The position numbers were made by a program, and so were the translations under genes. Under the pieces are notes generated by a model. That model was given only the letters and a program-made list of their open reading frames with translations, was not told the origin of the DNA and did not search any database. DNA of 64,000 nt, from positions 14,839,145-14,903,144 of the forward strand of contig JAZBQD010000025.1 in the NCBI GenBank assembly GCA_036583965.1, written 5' to 3'. How positions within the stretch are numbered: the first letter of the stretch is position 1; the number at the start of each line of letters is the position of its first letter. This stretch comes from Prunella strophiata (lineage: Eukaryota > Chordata > Aves > Passeriformes > Prunellidae). This document shows positions 12,501-35,560 of the stretch, one piece after another.

Positions 12501-15500
12501 TTTGTGTCTATAAGGACACTTGGCTCCTCCCCTGGGCAGAGCATCTCCCAGTGGGATGATGGAATTTGATCAGCCATGCAGGGACACTCACTGGCCATGA
12601 ACAGCAGAGATCTCCTGGAGGAAGGATTGGCTGTGGCAGAGCTAAAGCAAACTGCCCAATGAACAGCAGAGAACTGCCCCAGCTCTGACAGCTGGCAAAT
12701 AGCACACACCCATCTCTTAGCCCAGGACAGCAGAGCAGGGAGCAGTGGACACTGACGCGTGCCCTTCCTCCCCAGGGGTGCTGCTGTGTCGGCACCAGCG
12801 GCTGCTGAGCGGCAGCAACACGAAGCGCATCCGCCTGTGGTCCGTGGCCACCGTGCAGGAGCTGAGGCTCAAAGGGCCTGATGCCAGGTAGGAGCTCGTG
12901 GCCCCTCAGCTGGCAGCCCCCAGGACCTGTCTGAGAGGTGGCTTTTTTGCAGACAGACACCACGTGCAACCATGCTGCTCCTGCTGCTCTTCATCCTTAG
13001 CTTTTTCTCTCCATCCCGTGACTGCTGATTCTTTCTGTCTGGATCTTTTGACTGAATTTTTGCCACAGGTAGCTGAACCCTCTTAATAGTGGAAGTGGGT
13101 GTTTATCATGCCTGAAGTTTGTGTCAGTGGTTTGTAGGAATTAATTTTTGAATTTTTTTATTCACTTTGTTTATTCTCTCAGGCTATTGCATGCCCTATT
13201 TTTTTTTTCTTTCCTGTAAAAAAGTGGTTGAAGTACAAATCACAGAATCATGGAACGGTTTGGGTTGGAAGGAACCTTCAAGACCATCCCATTCCAACCC
13301 TCCCTGCCATGGGCAGGGACACTTTTCACTGCCCCAGGCTGCTCCAAGCCCTGTCCAACCTGGCCTTGGACAATTCCAGGGATCCAGGGGCAGCCACAGC
13401 TGCTCTGGGCACCCTGTGCCAGGGCCTGCCCACCCTCCCAGAAAGAATTCCTTCCCTATATCCTATCCAACTCTGCTTTCTGGCAGTGGGAAGCCCCTCT
13501 CCCTTGTGCTGTCACTCCAGGCTCCTGTCTCCAAAGTCCTCCAGCTCTCCTGGAGTCCCTTTAGGCCCTGGAAGGGGCTCTGAGGGCTCCCAGGATGAAC
13601 AACCCCAGCTCTCCTAGGCCCTGTTCCATGGATAGCAGACTGGCTCATTAGAAAGTTGGATTTAAAGCAGGCAGAGTGGCTGTTCCAACATCTGAGCCAG
13701 TCCTTCTCCCACCCTGCCTTCCCCCAGGTCTGGCTCAGTCCTGCTGGAGCACGAGATCACCCTGGATGGGACCATTGTGAGTGCAGCCTTTGATGACTCC
13801 CTGGAGATGGGCATTGTGGGCACCACAGCAGGAACCCTGTGGTACATCAACTGGGTGGAGAGCACCAGCATCCGCCTCATCAGTGGCCACAAGAACAAGG
13901 TCAGAGGGGCTGGGCCTGCTCTGAGTTTTGCTGTTGCTTCAGGGTGTCTCTACTACAGAAAAAAAAGGTTCAAATGGGGGGAGAGAAGGTATTTTATAAC
14001 AACTTGCAGGGCACCTTGCCTGGTCCTGCCTTTGGGGTTAGGTTTACTGTGCACAGTGCCTGGTCATGCCTTTGGGGCTGGGTTTATTTTTTGCCATGAT
14101 TGATGAGGTTGGAAAAGACCTTTAAGATCATCAAGTCCAAGCACCAACCTCAGCACCATTACAATATTCACCATTAAACCATGTCCCCAAGTGCCACATC
14201 CATACATTTTTTGGACACTCTTGGCTTTGGTGACTCCACCACTGCCCTGGGCAGTCTGTACCAGTGCTTTACAACCCTTTCTGTGAAGAAATTCTTCCTA
14301 ATACTCAATCTAAATATTCCCTGGTGCAAAGTTGAGGACATTTCCTCTTGTCCTGTTAACCCAAAAGCAAAGCTCTGCACCTTCATTTATGTTCCCTCTC
14401 ATGTGGTGTGTCCCATGAGCAGAATCCTGGGGGATGAAGGGGCAGGGCAGCTGATGTGCACCCCCAGAGCCCTGTTCCCTGCCTTTTCCCTGGAGCAGGT
14501 GACTGAGGTGTGCTTTAGCCCCTGATGAGAGTCACTGTGCCACGTGCGGGGAGGACGGCAGCGTGAGGATCTGGGCTCTGCGCAGCACCGAGCTGGTGGT
14601 GCAGTTCCAAGGTGCTCAACCAGGTAAGGGATTTGTGGCACATCAGTCCCTTCCTCTTGGCACAGGGAAGTGTCCCCTGTGTCACCAGGTCTCTGCCAAT
14701 TTCCTTGCAGAGCTGCCAGTGCCTGGCCTGGAAGCCTCGTCCCGTTGGGGTGTGGCCTTGTCCTGGGGAGAGCCAGCACGTGGTGGCAGGGTACAGTGAT
14801 GGCACTGTCCGTGTGTTCAGTGTTTCCAGGACAGAGATGGAGCTGAAGATGCACCCCCACGCTGCTGCACTGACAGCAGTCACCTACTCCACTGATGGTG
14901 AGGCTGCCTGAGGTGACAGTGGGGACATGTGACCTCGGGGAACGTGGCTTGGTGCTGCCTGGGTTTACCCTGGCCTCCAGCTGCTCTGTGTCCTGGCCAC
15001 CTGCCCAAAACCCCAGGGCCAGGGAGAGCCACAGAACTTGTCTCAGTGAGCTCTGGTGACTGCCAGCTGAGCACGTGGTGGGTGGGACATGGGAGGTGCA
15101 TTAGTTCTGGGATAGCCAAGGGATTTGGGTACAACAGACAGCTTTGTTTTATGATCTACTGTGGCTCTTCCTCAGTGTGGAGGTGTAATGGGTGTCTCTG
15201 AGACATCTCATCATACCCTTGCCCTTGACTGGGATGTTCCCAGCCTTTCACAGTGTTTCAGGACACTGGTATCCAATAGTCTTGGACATTTCTCCTCTGA
15301 TCTTTTTTTCCTCCTACACGAAGTGTCCCATTCTTTCCTCTCCTCTGCCATCAGGGGAAATGATCTTATCAGGGGGCAAGGATGGGATAGTGGCTGTCAG
15401 CAGCCCTCGCACTGGAATGACCATCCATGTCCTGGCTGACCACAAAGGCTCCCCCATCACTGTTCTGCAGTGCACCAGGAAGCAGGTAAGACCTCAGCAG

Positions 15501-18500
15501 TGACTCCAGTCCCCATGTGTCACTGCACAGCTCTGGTCAGCAAGTTTGCTTTAGTGTCCCTTGCTTTTTCCTCTTTGGAAATCTTCCTCCCTCCCCTCCA
15601 GCAGCTTCTGATCAGTTTTTCCAGGGATATATTCAGTGGAATAAATCTCCATGTGTTGCAGGTGCAGCCCAAGTGAGGCTGTGCCTGCAGGGGGACCTTT
15701 GGTGGCACGCAGGTGTGACATGAACCTGTGCCACAGGCTCTTGGAGAGCAGCAGCCCTCAGGAGCAGCCCAGCCTGCAGCCCCTGTGCCCCTCAGAAAGG
15801 CTGTTTGGCAGCCTGTACCATTCCTCTGTGGAGCTGGGCAGACTTGGCTGTGCAGCAGTGGGATGGTTTGAGTACCTCCTTTGTCCTGCTCTTCATGGAG
15901 AGTTTTTTCCTTTTGCACAGCAGAAGTGGGAATAGTTTTCCCTAAGCTCTAGGCTTTAAGATCATCTACACTGCAAGGCTGTTTCCTGGTAATCTGAGAC
16001 TGAGGAAATCCTCCTTGATCTGAGGTGAAGGACATTGTTAGGGGACACATGGTATTGGAAATAACTCCCCTAGGAGATGTGCAGATCCAGAGGGTGTCTC
16101 AGGGAAGAGAACTGTGTCGTTCAGACCAGGATTTGGGTTGGAAAGGACCTTAAAAATCATCCATTTCCAGCCCCCTGCCATGGGCAGGGACCCCTCTCAC
16201 TAGATGAGGTTGCTCCAAGCCCCACTTCCAGGGATGGAGCAGCCACAAACAGAGGTTAATCCCGGCTTTGATCCCCTAAAACACAAGCCCCACGTTCCCT
16301 TGAGCTCCTGTCCCACTCTTTACTGTCCCCTTCCTTCAAAGCCTCTGTGTCCCCAGAAGGACAGGGCTGTGTTTCTGCTCACAGTACCACGACCTGGGGG
16401 TGGCAGGAGGGGAGCTCTGGCTGGCCACCAGCTCCGACCGCCGCGTCAGCGTCTGGGCCTCCGACTGGCTCCAGGACAAGTGTGAGCTCCTCGACTGGCT
16501 CAGCTTCCCAGCCCCTGCTGGCCCCGAGGTGAGTGTGGCACCTGCCAGGCCCTGCCTGCTCCTGGTGTCAGGCTGGACACCAGCAGAGATGGAGGAGGGA
16601 GAACAGGGCTCTGAGGGAGTGAGTGTGTGCTTAGGGAAGGCATCTCTGTTAGTCCAGTTCATGGTGTCTTGTCAATGCACCTTCTTGGGTGTGGCAGTAA
16701 AAGTGTAGCAGTACCAGGCTGCCCTGGAGCACTGACTTTTAAGCATGAGAAGCCCTAAACTGCACCTGCACAGAGCTGAGAGCCCTGTGCCAGCAAAGCA
16801 GAGTCCAGGCAGCAGTGAGCACGGTGTGCAGGAGGGAGAGCTAATTACGAGCGTGCTGCTAATTGTGACACTCCTGAGGAGTGTGAGTGCTCTGAGCCAG
16901 GAGCGTGGTGATGGCTTCCCAGAGCCAAGTACTCAGCCCTGAGTGTCCCTGCTGCTTGGCAGGAGCCTCTGGCTCCAGCCCAGGGGCAGGGTTTGGGCAG
17001 CAGGACACCTGCTAGAAAAGCAGGAGGATCTGTGTTGGAGAGGATGGAGATGGTCCCTGGTGCAGGGGACATTGACAGACTGAAGGGAGCTGGGTGATTT
17101 TGGGGGACAAGAGGCAGTGCCTCAGCCTGGGTCCATACAGCAGCTGGGTTCTGTCAATAATTCTTCTGTTCATTTCCAAAAAGATGGATTTGCTCTGGAA
17201 AGAAGCTCACTACAGCTCTCCCTACAGCGTGAAGGTTTGATCTTGCATGCCCTGCTCAAGGATCTGCCTCCTGGGCACTGTTTTCTTGTGTTAAGCTGAT
17301 CCATAACCAAATCCCAGCTTCAAGCCCATGCAGCAGTAATATCTCAGTGGGAATTCAACCTGTTGGATCCTCATGGGACCTGCTTCCTACAACACTAAAC
17401 TATTTGCTTCAGGTTTCCCTGGCAGGGGTGTGGTTGTTCCTTGCTTTCCCTGAGCCAGAGATGGGAATGCAAGAAGGAGGGAAGCAGCTTCCACCATACT
17501 GCTCAAACACTCACAGCCCTGGGGTCCCTCTGTGCTCTCCTTTTATCTCTCATTGATCCAAATAAGAGAGTCCAGGCTCAGTTTTGTGCCTTTGGTTTCC
17601 CTCACCAGGGTCTGGACAGCCTCCCTCCCAGCCTGGCTGCATTCTGCCCTTGGGAGCACGGTGTCCTGGTCTATGTGGGCTTCGGGCTGCAGAAAGAAGC
17701 TTTGTTCTACAGCCTGAGGAAGAAACAGGTACCTGTCCCCTGCCACGGGCAGTGGGGGCTGGCAGAGTGTATTACCATCAGTCACAGGTGTGGGGTGGGC
17801 TCAGGCAGCTGATCAGGGAACAGATTTTCATCTTGGAAGCTCCTGAGTGTGGCCCAGGTGAGCAGCAGAGCCCTGCCCCTGCCTCAGGCTGCACCCAGGC
17901 AGGCAGCCAGTCCCTGATCCCAGGGAGGGGAAGGCTGCTGCTTCCAGAGCACTAACACTCTCTCCATTGCCTCCTGGATGCCTGGGGTAGCTTTAGGAGC
18001 TGTGCACCCTCAGCCCCCCCATCACCCTCCCTAGGGCTGTGGCTGCACAGCTGTGGGTGCTGCCTTCCCCCTTTGAGCTGCCCGTGGTTCTCTTGCTGGG
18101 CTGCAGGTGCTCAGGAAGATCTCCCTGCCAGCCTTTGCCACGTCCCTCAGCCTGTCCCCAGCTGCACCTTTCATGGCCCTCGGCTTCGGTGGTGAGTGCT
18201 GGGCGTGCCTGGGCCCCTCCTCCTTCTGCCAGAGGGGAAACAAGTGTCCTTGTTCCTTGGAATCAAGAGACATGTCCTCAAACCTGGGAGATATGGTCCA
18301 GGGCAAGGAGAAACCTCCAGGAGACTCCTGGGTCAGAAATGAGATGCATGAGGGACAAGATCCTGCTTGGCCACGGGCAGGGTTTGCACTGGAATGACTT
18401 CCCAGGGTTCTGGGCTGTCTCCATTTCTGCAGCCTCTGAGACAGCAGGGACCTTTCCACATGGGGACAGGCAGGACCCTGCTCCTGGCAAGGACACCTTG

Positions 18501-19117
18501 CTCCTGGAGCAGTTTGGGTCCGTCTGTCCTGTGTCACTCAGCTCAGCGACTCAACTTCCAGCTCAGCAGCAGGGAGAGAGCCTGGGGAGTGACTGGGAAC
18601 GGTGCTTCTGGTTGGGAAAAGACACATAGAGGGGCTGGGGGTGACTGGAAACAGGGCTTCTGCCTGGGAAAGGACATGGAGAGGGGCTGGGGGTGACTGG
18701 AACCAGGGCTTCTCCATGGGAAAGGACACAGAGAGGGTCTGAGGCTGAGGGGGAATGGTGCTTCTGGCCAGAACAAGACATGGAGAGGGGGTGGGAGGTG
18801 ACCACGAATGGTGCTTCTGGCAGGGAGCAGAGATGGAGAAGGTGTGTGAGTGACAGGGAAGGGTGGTTGCGGCTCGGTCAAGCCCCAGGGAGCGTGTCTG
18901 GAGGGCGATGGGTGCCAGTGGAGCCTCCTGGCGCAGCCCTGAGCCGCTCCTCTCCGCAGACCGGCTGCTGCGGCTGCAGCCCTGCCCCGCCGGGGCCCCG
19001 CAGGACTACGCCGGCCATGACGACACCGTGCACCTCTGCCGCTTCGCGCCCTCCGGCCGCCGCCTCCTCACGGCCTCCCACAGCGCCGTCCTCGTGTGGG
19101 AGCTCCCGGGCGCCTGA
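561..19117 (+). CDS. WDR90: WD repeat-containing protein 90, 3' part (24 exons)
   Basis: WDR90 (POC16 family) is a WD40 protein of the centriole wall and inner scaffold, needed for centriole integrity and ciliogenesis. Exons: 561-700, 1208-1339, 2910-3041, 3409-3571, 3850-3978, 4497-4630, 5055-5128, 5165-5284, 5680-5859, 7232-7332, 8218-8320, 8937-9058, 9820-9979, 11175-11365, 11611-11779, 12776-12887, 13728-13899, 14499-14623, 14711-14897, 15355-15485, 16385-16528, 17609-17728, 18107-18191, 18960-19117. All junctions are GT-AG. Signature stretches include IKVWDY (exon 5), [13 protein letters not shown] (exon 6), [14 protein letters not shown] [12 protein letters not shown] (exon 17) and MELKMHPH (exon 19). 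Exons 7-9 encode an acidic, disordered linker between two propeller sets. The last exon ends WELPGA-stop. The N-terminal CFA20-like (DUF667) part lies upstream of the window. Five single-base insertions (about 1230, 2924, 3499, 14523, 14611) break the frame; subtracting them gives 1,092 codons plus stop, with every exon phase matching. Confidence 0.95.
1490..1892 (+). mobile_element. CR1 LINE 3' fragment (WDR90 intron)
   Basis: The CR1 3' region starts near 'gagaagggaacagagctggg', runs through 'cagggcagtggtggagtccc' and ends in 'aatgattctgtgat'. It is very similar to the copy at 9213-9648, so both belong to the same subfamily. Confidence 0.85.
6450..6790 (-). mobile_element. AT-rich LTR-like island in WDR90 intron
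   Basis: This second AT-rich block of about 340 bp has sharp compositional edges. Read on the minus strand it contains 'ccaatcacatattc', then 'tataaataag', then 'caataaaca', an order that resembles CCAAT, TATA and poly(A) elements of an LTR. There are no open frames and no internal retroviral genes. The LTR interpretation is inferred. Confidence 0.35.
6855..7085 (+). mobile_element. CR1 LINE fragment (diverged)
   Basis: 'gtcaggctgaatatcaggaa' through 'ccttgtgggtcccttcccac' matches the CR1 3' end layout. It is more diverged than the 1490 and 9213 copies and lacks the terminal short repeat. Confidence 0.7.
8335..8532 (+). mobile_element. CR1 LINE 3' fragment
   Basis: Contains 'ccagagcagctgtggctgcc', 'ggtgtccctgtccatggcag' and the terminal 'attctgtgattct'. 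It lies directly downstream of the WDR90 exon at 8218-8320. Confidence 0.85.
9213..9648 (+). mobile_element. CR1 LINE 3' fragment
   Basis: This long copy in the WDR90 intron between exons 12 and 13 carries 'gggaccctgtggctctgcac' and 'tttaggttggacatcaggaa' and ends in 'aatgattctgtgagtctg'. Confidence 0.87.
11942..12060 (-). mobile_element. CR1 LINE 3' end, inverted
   Basis: It begins with 'tagaatcattaatgttggaa' and continues 'gatcatcagggccagcatta', the reverse complement of a CR1 3' end, in the WDR90 intron after exon 15. Confidence 0.7.
12235..12525. other. AT-rich unclassified repeat-like stretch
   Basis: An AT-rich stretch with 'ataaggcatagatatatcta' and 'gagtaatataaaaggatgg' sits between CR1-derived sequence and the exon at 12776. 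It is composed like the other two LTR-like islands but shows no clear ends. No gene is seen. Confidence 0.25.
13239..13640 (-). mobile_element. CR1 LINE 3' fragment, inverted
   Basis: 'cacagaatcatggaacggtt', 'ccctgccatgggcagggaca' and 'ggcagccacagctgctctgg' form a reverse-oriented CR1 3' end of about 400 bp upstream of WDR90 exon 17. Confidence 0.87.
14096..14420 (-). mobile_element. CR1 LINE 3' fragment, inverted
   Basis: 'tgaggttggaaaagaccttt', 'ccatgtccccaagtgccaca' and 'accactgccctgggcagtct' are typical of an inverted CR1 end. It lies just upstream of the doubly shifted exon at 14499-14623. Confidence 0.8.
16120..16260 (-). mobile_element. CR1 LINE 3' end, inverted
   Basis: 'ggatttgggttggaaaggac' followed by 'ccctgccatgggcagggacc' marks a short inverted CR1 end about 125 bp before WDR90 exon 21. 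Confidence 0.7.
18585..18870 (+). repeat. Minisatellite, about 52-bp unit, 5 copies
   Basis: Five imperfect units lie in the last WDR90 intron. Each begins 'ggtgcttctgg' or 'gggcttctgcc', followed by 'gggaaaggacatggagaggg' and 'ctgggggtgactgg'. Units differ by substitutions and small indels. It ends about 90 bp before the terminal exon. Confidence 0.8.
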
Positions 19118-19326
19118 GCCGGGCTGGCCCCGGACCAGCGACGCTTCTCCAGCGGGGCCCGCCCCGGGACAGGCCCCGGCTCCGGCCGAACCGGGCCCGA
19201 ACCGCCGCCCCCACGGCTGCAGCGGCCTGCGGCGGCGGCTGGCCCGCCTTGCAGCCCCGCCCGGGCCTGCAATGTGTTTCGCGGCCCCGTTCGCCGTTTG
19301 TTGCCGTTAAACGTTTTGTTTTCGTT

Positions 19327-19332
19327 AATAAA
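19327..19332 (+). promoter_or_regulatory. WDR90: WDR90 polyadenylation signal
   Basis: A canonical AATAAA sits 210 bp after the WDR90 stop and 139 bp before the RHOT2 ATG. The GT-rich 'ggtctcggtgtgctgg' about 25 bp downstream fits a downstream element. Confidence 0.85.
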
Positions 19333-19470
19333 CCATCGAAAGACCAACGCTGGAGGTCTCGGTGTGCTGGCCCGCTAGGGGGCGCCGCGCTGCCCCGCGC
19401 CGCTCTGCGCCGCCGCTCGGTGGTGCGGCCGGAAGTGGGGGGGGGAGCCCGGGGAGGCGGCGGCGCCGCC

Positions 19471-31342
<11,872 letters not shown>

Positions 31343-32955
31343 GAGCCACTCCCCACTCCGTCCCGTGACTCCAGCTCCCCGGCCCCAGCGACGCCCAGAG
31401 GGGCCCCGCCTCAAGCTGGCCCCTGGTAGGAAATCCTCCTTTGCCCCCAGCCTGGATTGCAGGACCAGTGAAGCCAGACCTCCCAGCACCAGCAGGATCC
31501 ATCCCTGGCACGGGCCAGCCTCACCCTGTGGCCACAGGGCAGGCAGCTCTGCCAGGAGAGCTCTGCCTCACCAGCAGCTGGAGGATCAGCCTCATCTTTT
31601 ATTCTGTTCAGTTTTTTTAAGGCTTGTTTTTAAGCTCAAACATGAGTGTTTCAGTGTCTGTTGGACTGGGCACATCCCCTCCCCAGAGGGCTGTGCTGGT
31701 GCCCTCAATTCTGGAGGGCACAACGCTCCCGGGGCCTCTGGGAGCTCCAGCAGCAGCTGAGCTGTCAGATGAGCTCATGGCTGCAGCTCCCTGGGGCACA
31801 GCTCCATCTCCTGTCCCGGTTTCCCTCAGCCAGCCCTGGGAAAAGCAGCTGGGGAGGGAGGGCCAGGCACTGACACCCCCAGCCCAGAGTGTGGGGTCAG
31901 GCCTGGCCCCTCCTGCTGGGCCACTGTGGCTGCTGTCCTGGGCTGAGGGGGGACAGTGACAACCAGGGTTTGTCCTGAGCTCCTTTCTGTTGTTTCTACA
32001 CAAAAATCTTGTGAGTCCTGCAGCGTGCCAGGCCCCAGGTCTATCCACCCTCCTTTCCTGCCTCCTGTTTGGCCTGTCCCCTCCCCACCCCTGGCCACCA
32101 GTGTTCATGGCCATCCAGTATTTGCAGGGCTCTGGGAGCCCTGGTGAGGACTGGGAGGGTCGTTGGATGCCCCCTGTGTGCCCAGTCTTTCCTTGGCAGT
32201 GCCATCACTGAGCTGGTGCCACGCTGTGCCCTAGGCCCTGTGACCTGCTGTCCCCTCTGTGGGGCTCTGTCTGGAGTGTGAGGCTCTGGGCATTGCATCT
32301 CCTGGCACCACTGGAAGCTCCTCCCTGTCCTGTCCCCTGCCCACACCTGAGCTGGTTTCAGCTGCTGGGGCTGAGCTCAGCACCCACTAAAGTCCCACAG
32401 TGTCCCTGTCTGCAAGTCCCAAAGAGCCAGGCCAGCACCCATCCCTGTGTTCCTGTCCACCCAGGGGAGCCTGGATCAGCCCTGGCAGTGCCACCAGCCT
32501 GGCAGTGCCACCAGCCTGGCCATCCCCAGCACGCTCAGGGTCAGTCTCCAGGCAGCTCCTAGGTAGCACCCAGAGCTGCTTTTTCTGTGTTTTTTCTATT
32601 TAAATGTTTTATTGTGGCCTGGAGCCAGTGAGGGGCTGGAGGAATCTCTGGGCAGCACTGGTGTCTCTCCCAGGGACAGCCCCAGGGTGGTGTCCCCATC
32701 CTGCTGTCCCCAGCACTGGCCAGCCTGGGTGTCCCTGCCTGTGCTGGAGCTGCTCTGCCAGTTCGGGCACTCACTGCTGGCCCCTGGTCCCTGGCACTGC
32801 CAGGGCCACATCCCTCATGTTCAGTGTCCTTCTCTGCCCACCGTGCGTGGCTCTGCCAGCCGGGCCCGTGCCTGGTGTCTCCCTGCTCCACATCTGCTGG
32901 AGCTGTAATGTTTTAGGTTTGTTCTCTACAGCAAAATAAATTTTTACACACCTTG
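31343..32955 (+). other. RHOT2: RHOT2 3' untranslated region
   Basis: About 1.6 kb of GC-rich non-coding sequence lies between the RHOT2 stop and the first good poly(A) signal. It contains a direct duplication of 'ggcagtgccaccagcct' near 32483-32517. No other gene is visible. Confidence 0.6.
32935..32940 (+). promoter_or_regulatory. RHOT2: RHOT2 polyadenylation signal
   Basis: AATAAA within 'gcaaaataaatttttac', followed by the GT-rich 'ccttgtgctggcacaccgtg'. It is the first canonical signal after the stop codon. Confidence 0.75.
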
Positions 32956-34179
32956 TGCTGGCACACCGTGTCCTGTGTCACCTGGGGAGCAGGACCCTTG
33001 TCCCTGCCCGGGCTGCAGGGGGAGCAGGGCCACGCCGGGAGCCTGGGCTGCCCTGTTTGGGGGCAGGTACAGGGATTTAGGGCCTGGTGTGCTGGGACGA
33101 GCCTTGGGACTGGCCAGGACTGCTTGGGGACACAGATCCCTGTACAACAAGTGCCAGCCAGGGTGGAGAGACAGGAGGAGGTGATGGATCCCTGTGGTTC
33201 TCTGCTCAGGATCCACGTGAAGAGGGAGGCTTTGGCTGCCCTGGGAGCTGTGGATCTCTGTGGGGTTTGGGGCTCCTCACTTCCCTGCAGACACTTTCCC
33301 CCTGCACCCACAGCTCTGTGCCACCTCCCCTCCCTGCTCCTGTTTTCCCGTGGCAGATTTTCCTTCAGCTAGTTTCTGTCTCTGCTCAGCCACGGGCACT
33401 GGGCACAGGGAATGTGGGCGCAGCCGGAGAAAAGGATTTTCCACAGCCTCTGCACTGGCACTGGATGGGGCAGGACTGCCCCCACATGAGGGGGGATCCC
33501 TGTGGGGTGTGAGAGGAGACCCTTCCCATACAGCCAGGGTGGGACAGCCATGGTGGGGACACAGCCAGGGTGGGGACACAGCCGTGCTGCCGTGCCAGCA
33601 GAGGAGGTGATCCCAAGGCAGAGGGGACACGCGGCGCTCCCTGGTGACTCCAAACCAGGCTGGATCCCCCGGGAGCTGCGGGCCCACGTGCCCTGCTGGG
33701 TATTAATAGCACTGGTGTGTAGGGCACGGGCACTGTGCTGGGACTGGCACAGGTGTGGGGCAGGGCACACGTGGGGCAGGGCCATGGGACCCCAGCCGTG
33801 GCCACTCGCAGTCCCCAGGGAAGGAGCCTTGGTAGGGCTGGGGAGCCCAGAGCTCCCCGGGCACCTCAGTGGGGCTGAGCTGTGGCTCTGGGAAGTGAGG
33901 ATGGTACCAGGGATGGGTCCTGGGGACATCCCTGCCCTGCCTGGGGAGCCGGGGGAGCCTGGCCTGGGTGGCACTGGGCACGTCCCATAGAGGTGCCAGT
34001 TCCAGGACCCAGTGCCAGGCTGTGCCTGTGAGCACTGTGCTGGGCAGGGGACAGCAGTGGAGGCTCTGTGACCCCTGTGCCATGGGGGATGTGCCCAGAC
34101 TCTGACTGGCCTGTGGGTGCAGGGACAGGATGGAGGGAATCTGCAGTCACCTGTGCCAGATTCAGCAGGTACCTCTTGC

Positions 34180-34665
34180 TGGCATGCTGGTGTCCATTGT
34201 GGGATGCTGGTACTGTACCAGGATATGGATTCCTCTAGCAGGGTGCAGCTGCAAAACCATGTACCAGGATGTGGGCACAGGAATACCTGTACCTGTATTG
34301 GGATGCAGTACTGGAAATGGAATCCAGGTTCCCATTCCAAGAAGCAGATCCTGTGCTGGGACTCAGGGATCACACCAGGACAGGTCCCACAGCAGGATGT
34401 GAGTGTCAGTGCTGGGACACGGGGAGTGGGATGCAGGTACCCACAGCAGGATACAGCACAGAGCTGTTCTGGGAGGCAGAACTGGGCCAGGATGGGGGTA
34501 CCAGTGCTGGCATGTGAGTGCCAGTCCTGGGATGTAGATACCACGCTGGGATGCAGGTATCATGCCAGGATGTAGTTCCCATGTTGGGATGTGGGTACCG
34601 GTACCGGGATGCAGGTACCGGTACCGGGATGCCCGCAGCCGTACCGGGATGCCGGCACTATCCCA
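34180..34665 (+). repeat. Degenerate minisatellite upstream of RHBDL1
   Basis: Loosely repeated words 'gggatgcaggtacc', 'ccaggatgtgggtacc' and 'gggatgtagatacc' occur about every 20-35 bp. They are most regular at 34580-34660, where 'gtaccggtaccgggatgc' recurs. The array ends at the RHBDL1 CpG island. Confidence 0.7.
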
Positions 34666-35560
34666 CGCTGCGAGCGCCGGGTGCGGGCTCCCTGCCCGTG
34701 CCGTGGGCCGTGTCCCGGCGCTGCCGGCGGGGCGGGTCCCGGTTCCCCGCGCGGCGGCGGCGGCGGGGGGTGCGGGGGGAGGGGGGGGGCGCTGCGCCGC
34801 GCGCTGCGGCGGGGGCGGCTCCGCTCGGCTCCGCTCCCGCCCCCGCCGCCGCCGTCGCCCCGCTGCCATCGGCGGCTCCCGGCGCCGCGCTCGCCTCTCG
34901 CTCCCGGGCCCGCCGCAGCGCGGGGCTGGCGTGGGAGAGCCGCCCCCCGCCGCCGCCCCGCCGCCCGCGCCGCTCCCCTGCCCCGGCTCGCCGGCCCCGT
35001 GCGCGGGGGAGCGGCGGAGCCCTCAGCCCGCCGGGTGCATGGACAGGAGCTCCCTGCTGCAGCTCATCCAGGAGCAGGTGAGGCCGCCCGGGAGGCACCG
35101 GGCACCGCGCTGCGCTCGGGGGGGGCCGCCGGACCCCGGCCATCGCTGCCGGGGCGGGGATGCTCGCACGCACCGGGCACCGGGCACGGCTGGCGCGCAG
35201 CGGGCAGCGCTGCCCACCCAGGGCGGCCACCGCGGCCGTGCCACCCCCCGGCAGCGTCCCTCGGTGCCCCTCATCACCGCGCTGGGGCAGCCCCCGCCTT
35301 GTGCCGCTGAGAACGCGCGACTCACCTCACTTGTGGCCTCTCCCTCCGCCAGCGCCGGGTCGGATCCTGCCCGGTGCGCCCTCAAGGACGAGGGGTGCTG
35401 GGCACGGAGCCCCAGCGCCGCCGGCGGGGTCTGGGTGCCGGGTGGAGCCCCGGGGGTGCCGCGGGCTCGGTCCCGCCGGCGAGGCGGGGGTCTGCGCCCA
35501 CCCCCGTGACCTGATTGCGGGATGAGGCCGCGGAGCATCAGCGCTGCGCGGCGTGGGGCT
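34665..35560 (+). promoter_or_regulatory. RHBDL1: CpG island over RHBDL1 first exon
   Basis: A very GC-rich, CpG-dense, TATA-less segment of about 0.9 kb surrounds the ATG at 35039 and continues into intron 1. This is a typical vertebrate CpG-island promoter. Confidence 0.75.

Noticed and set aside
33000..34660. Coding exons of STUB1 or another gene between RHOT2 and RHBDL1
   Set aside because: Long minus-strand frames here show no recognisable motifs (no TPR, no U-box) and follow the degenerate repeat composition.
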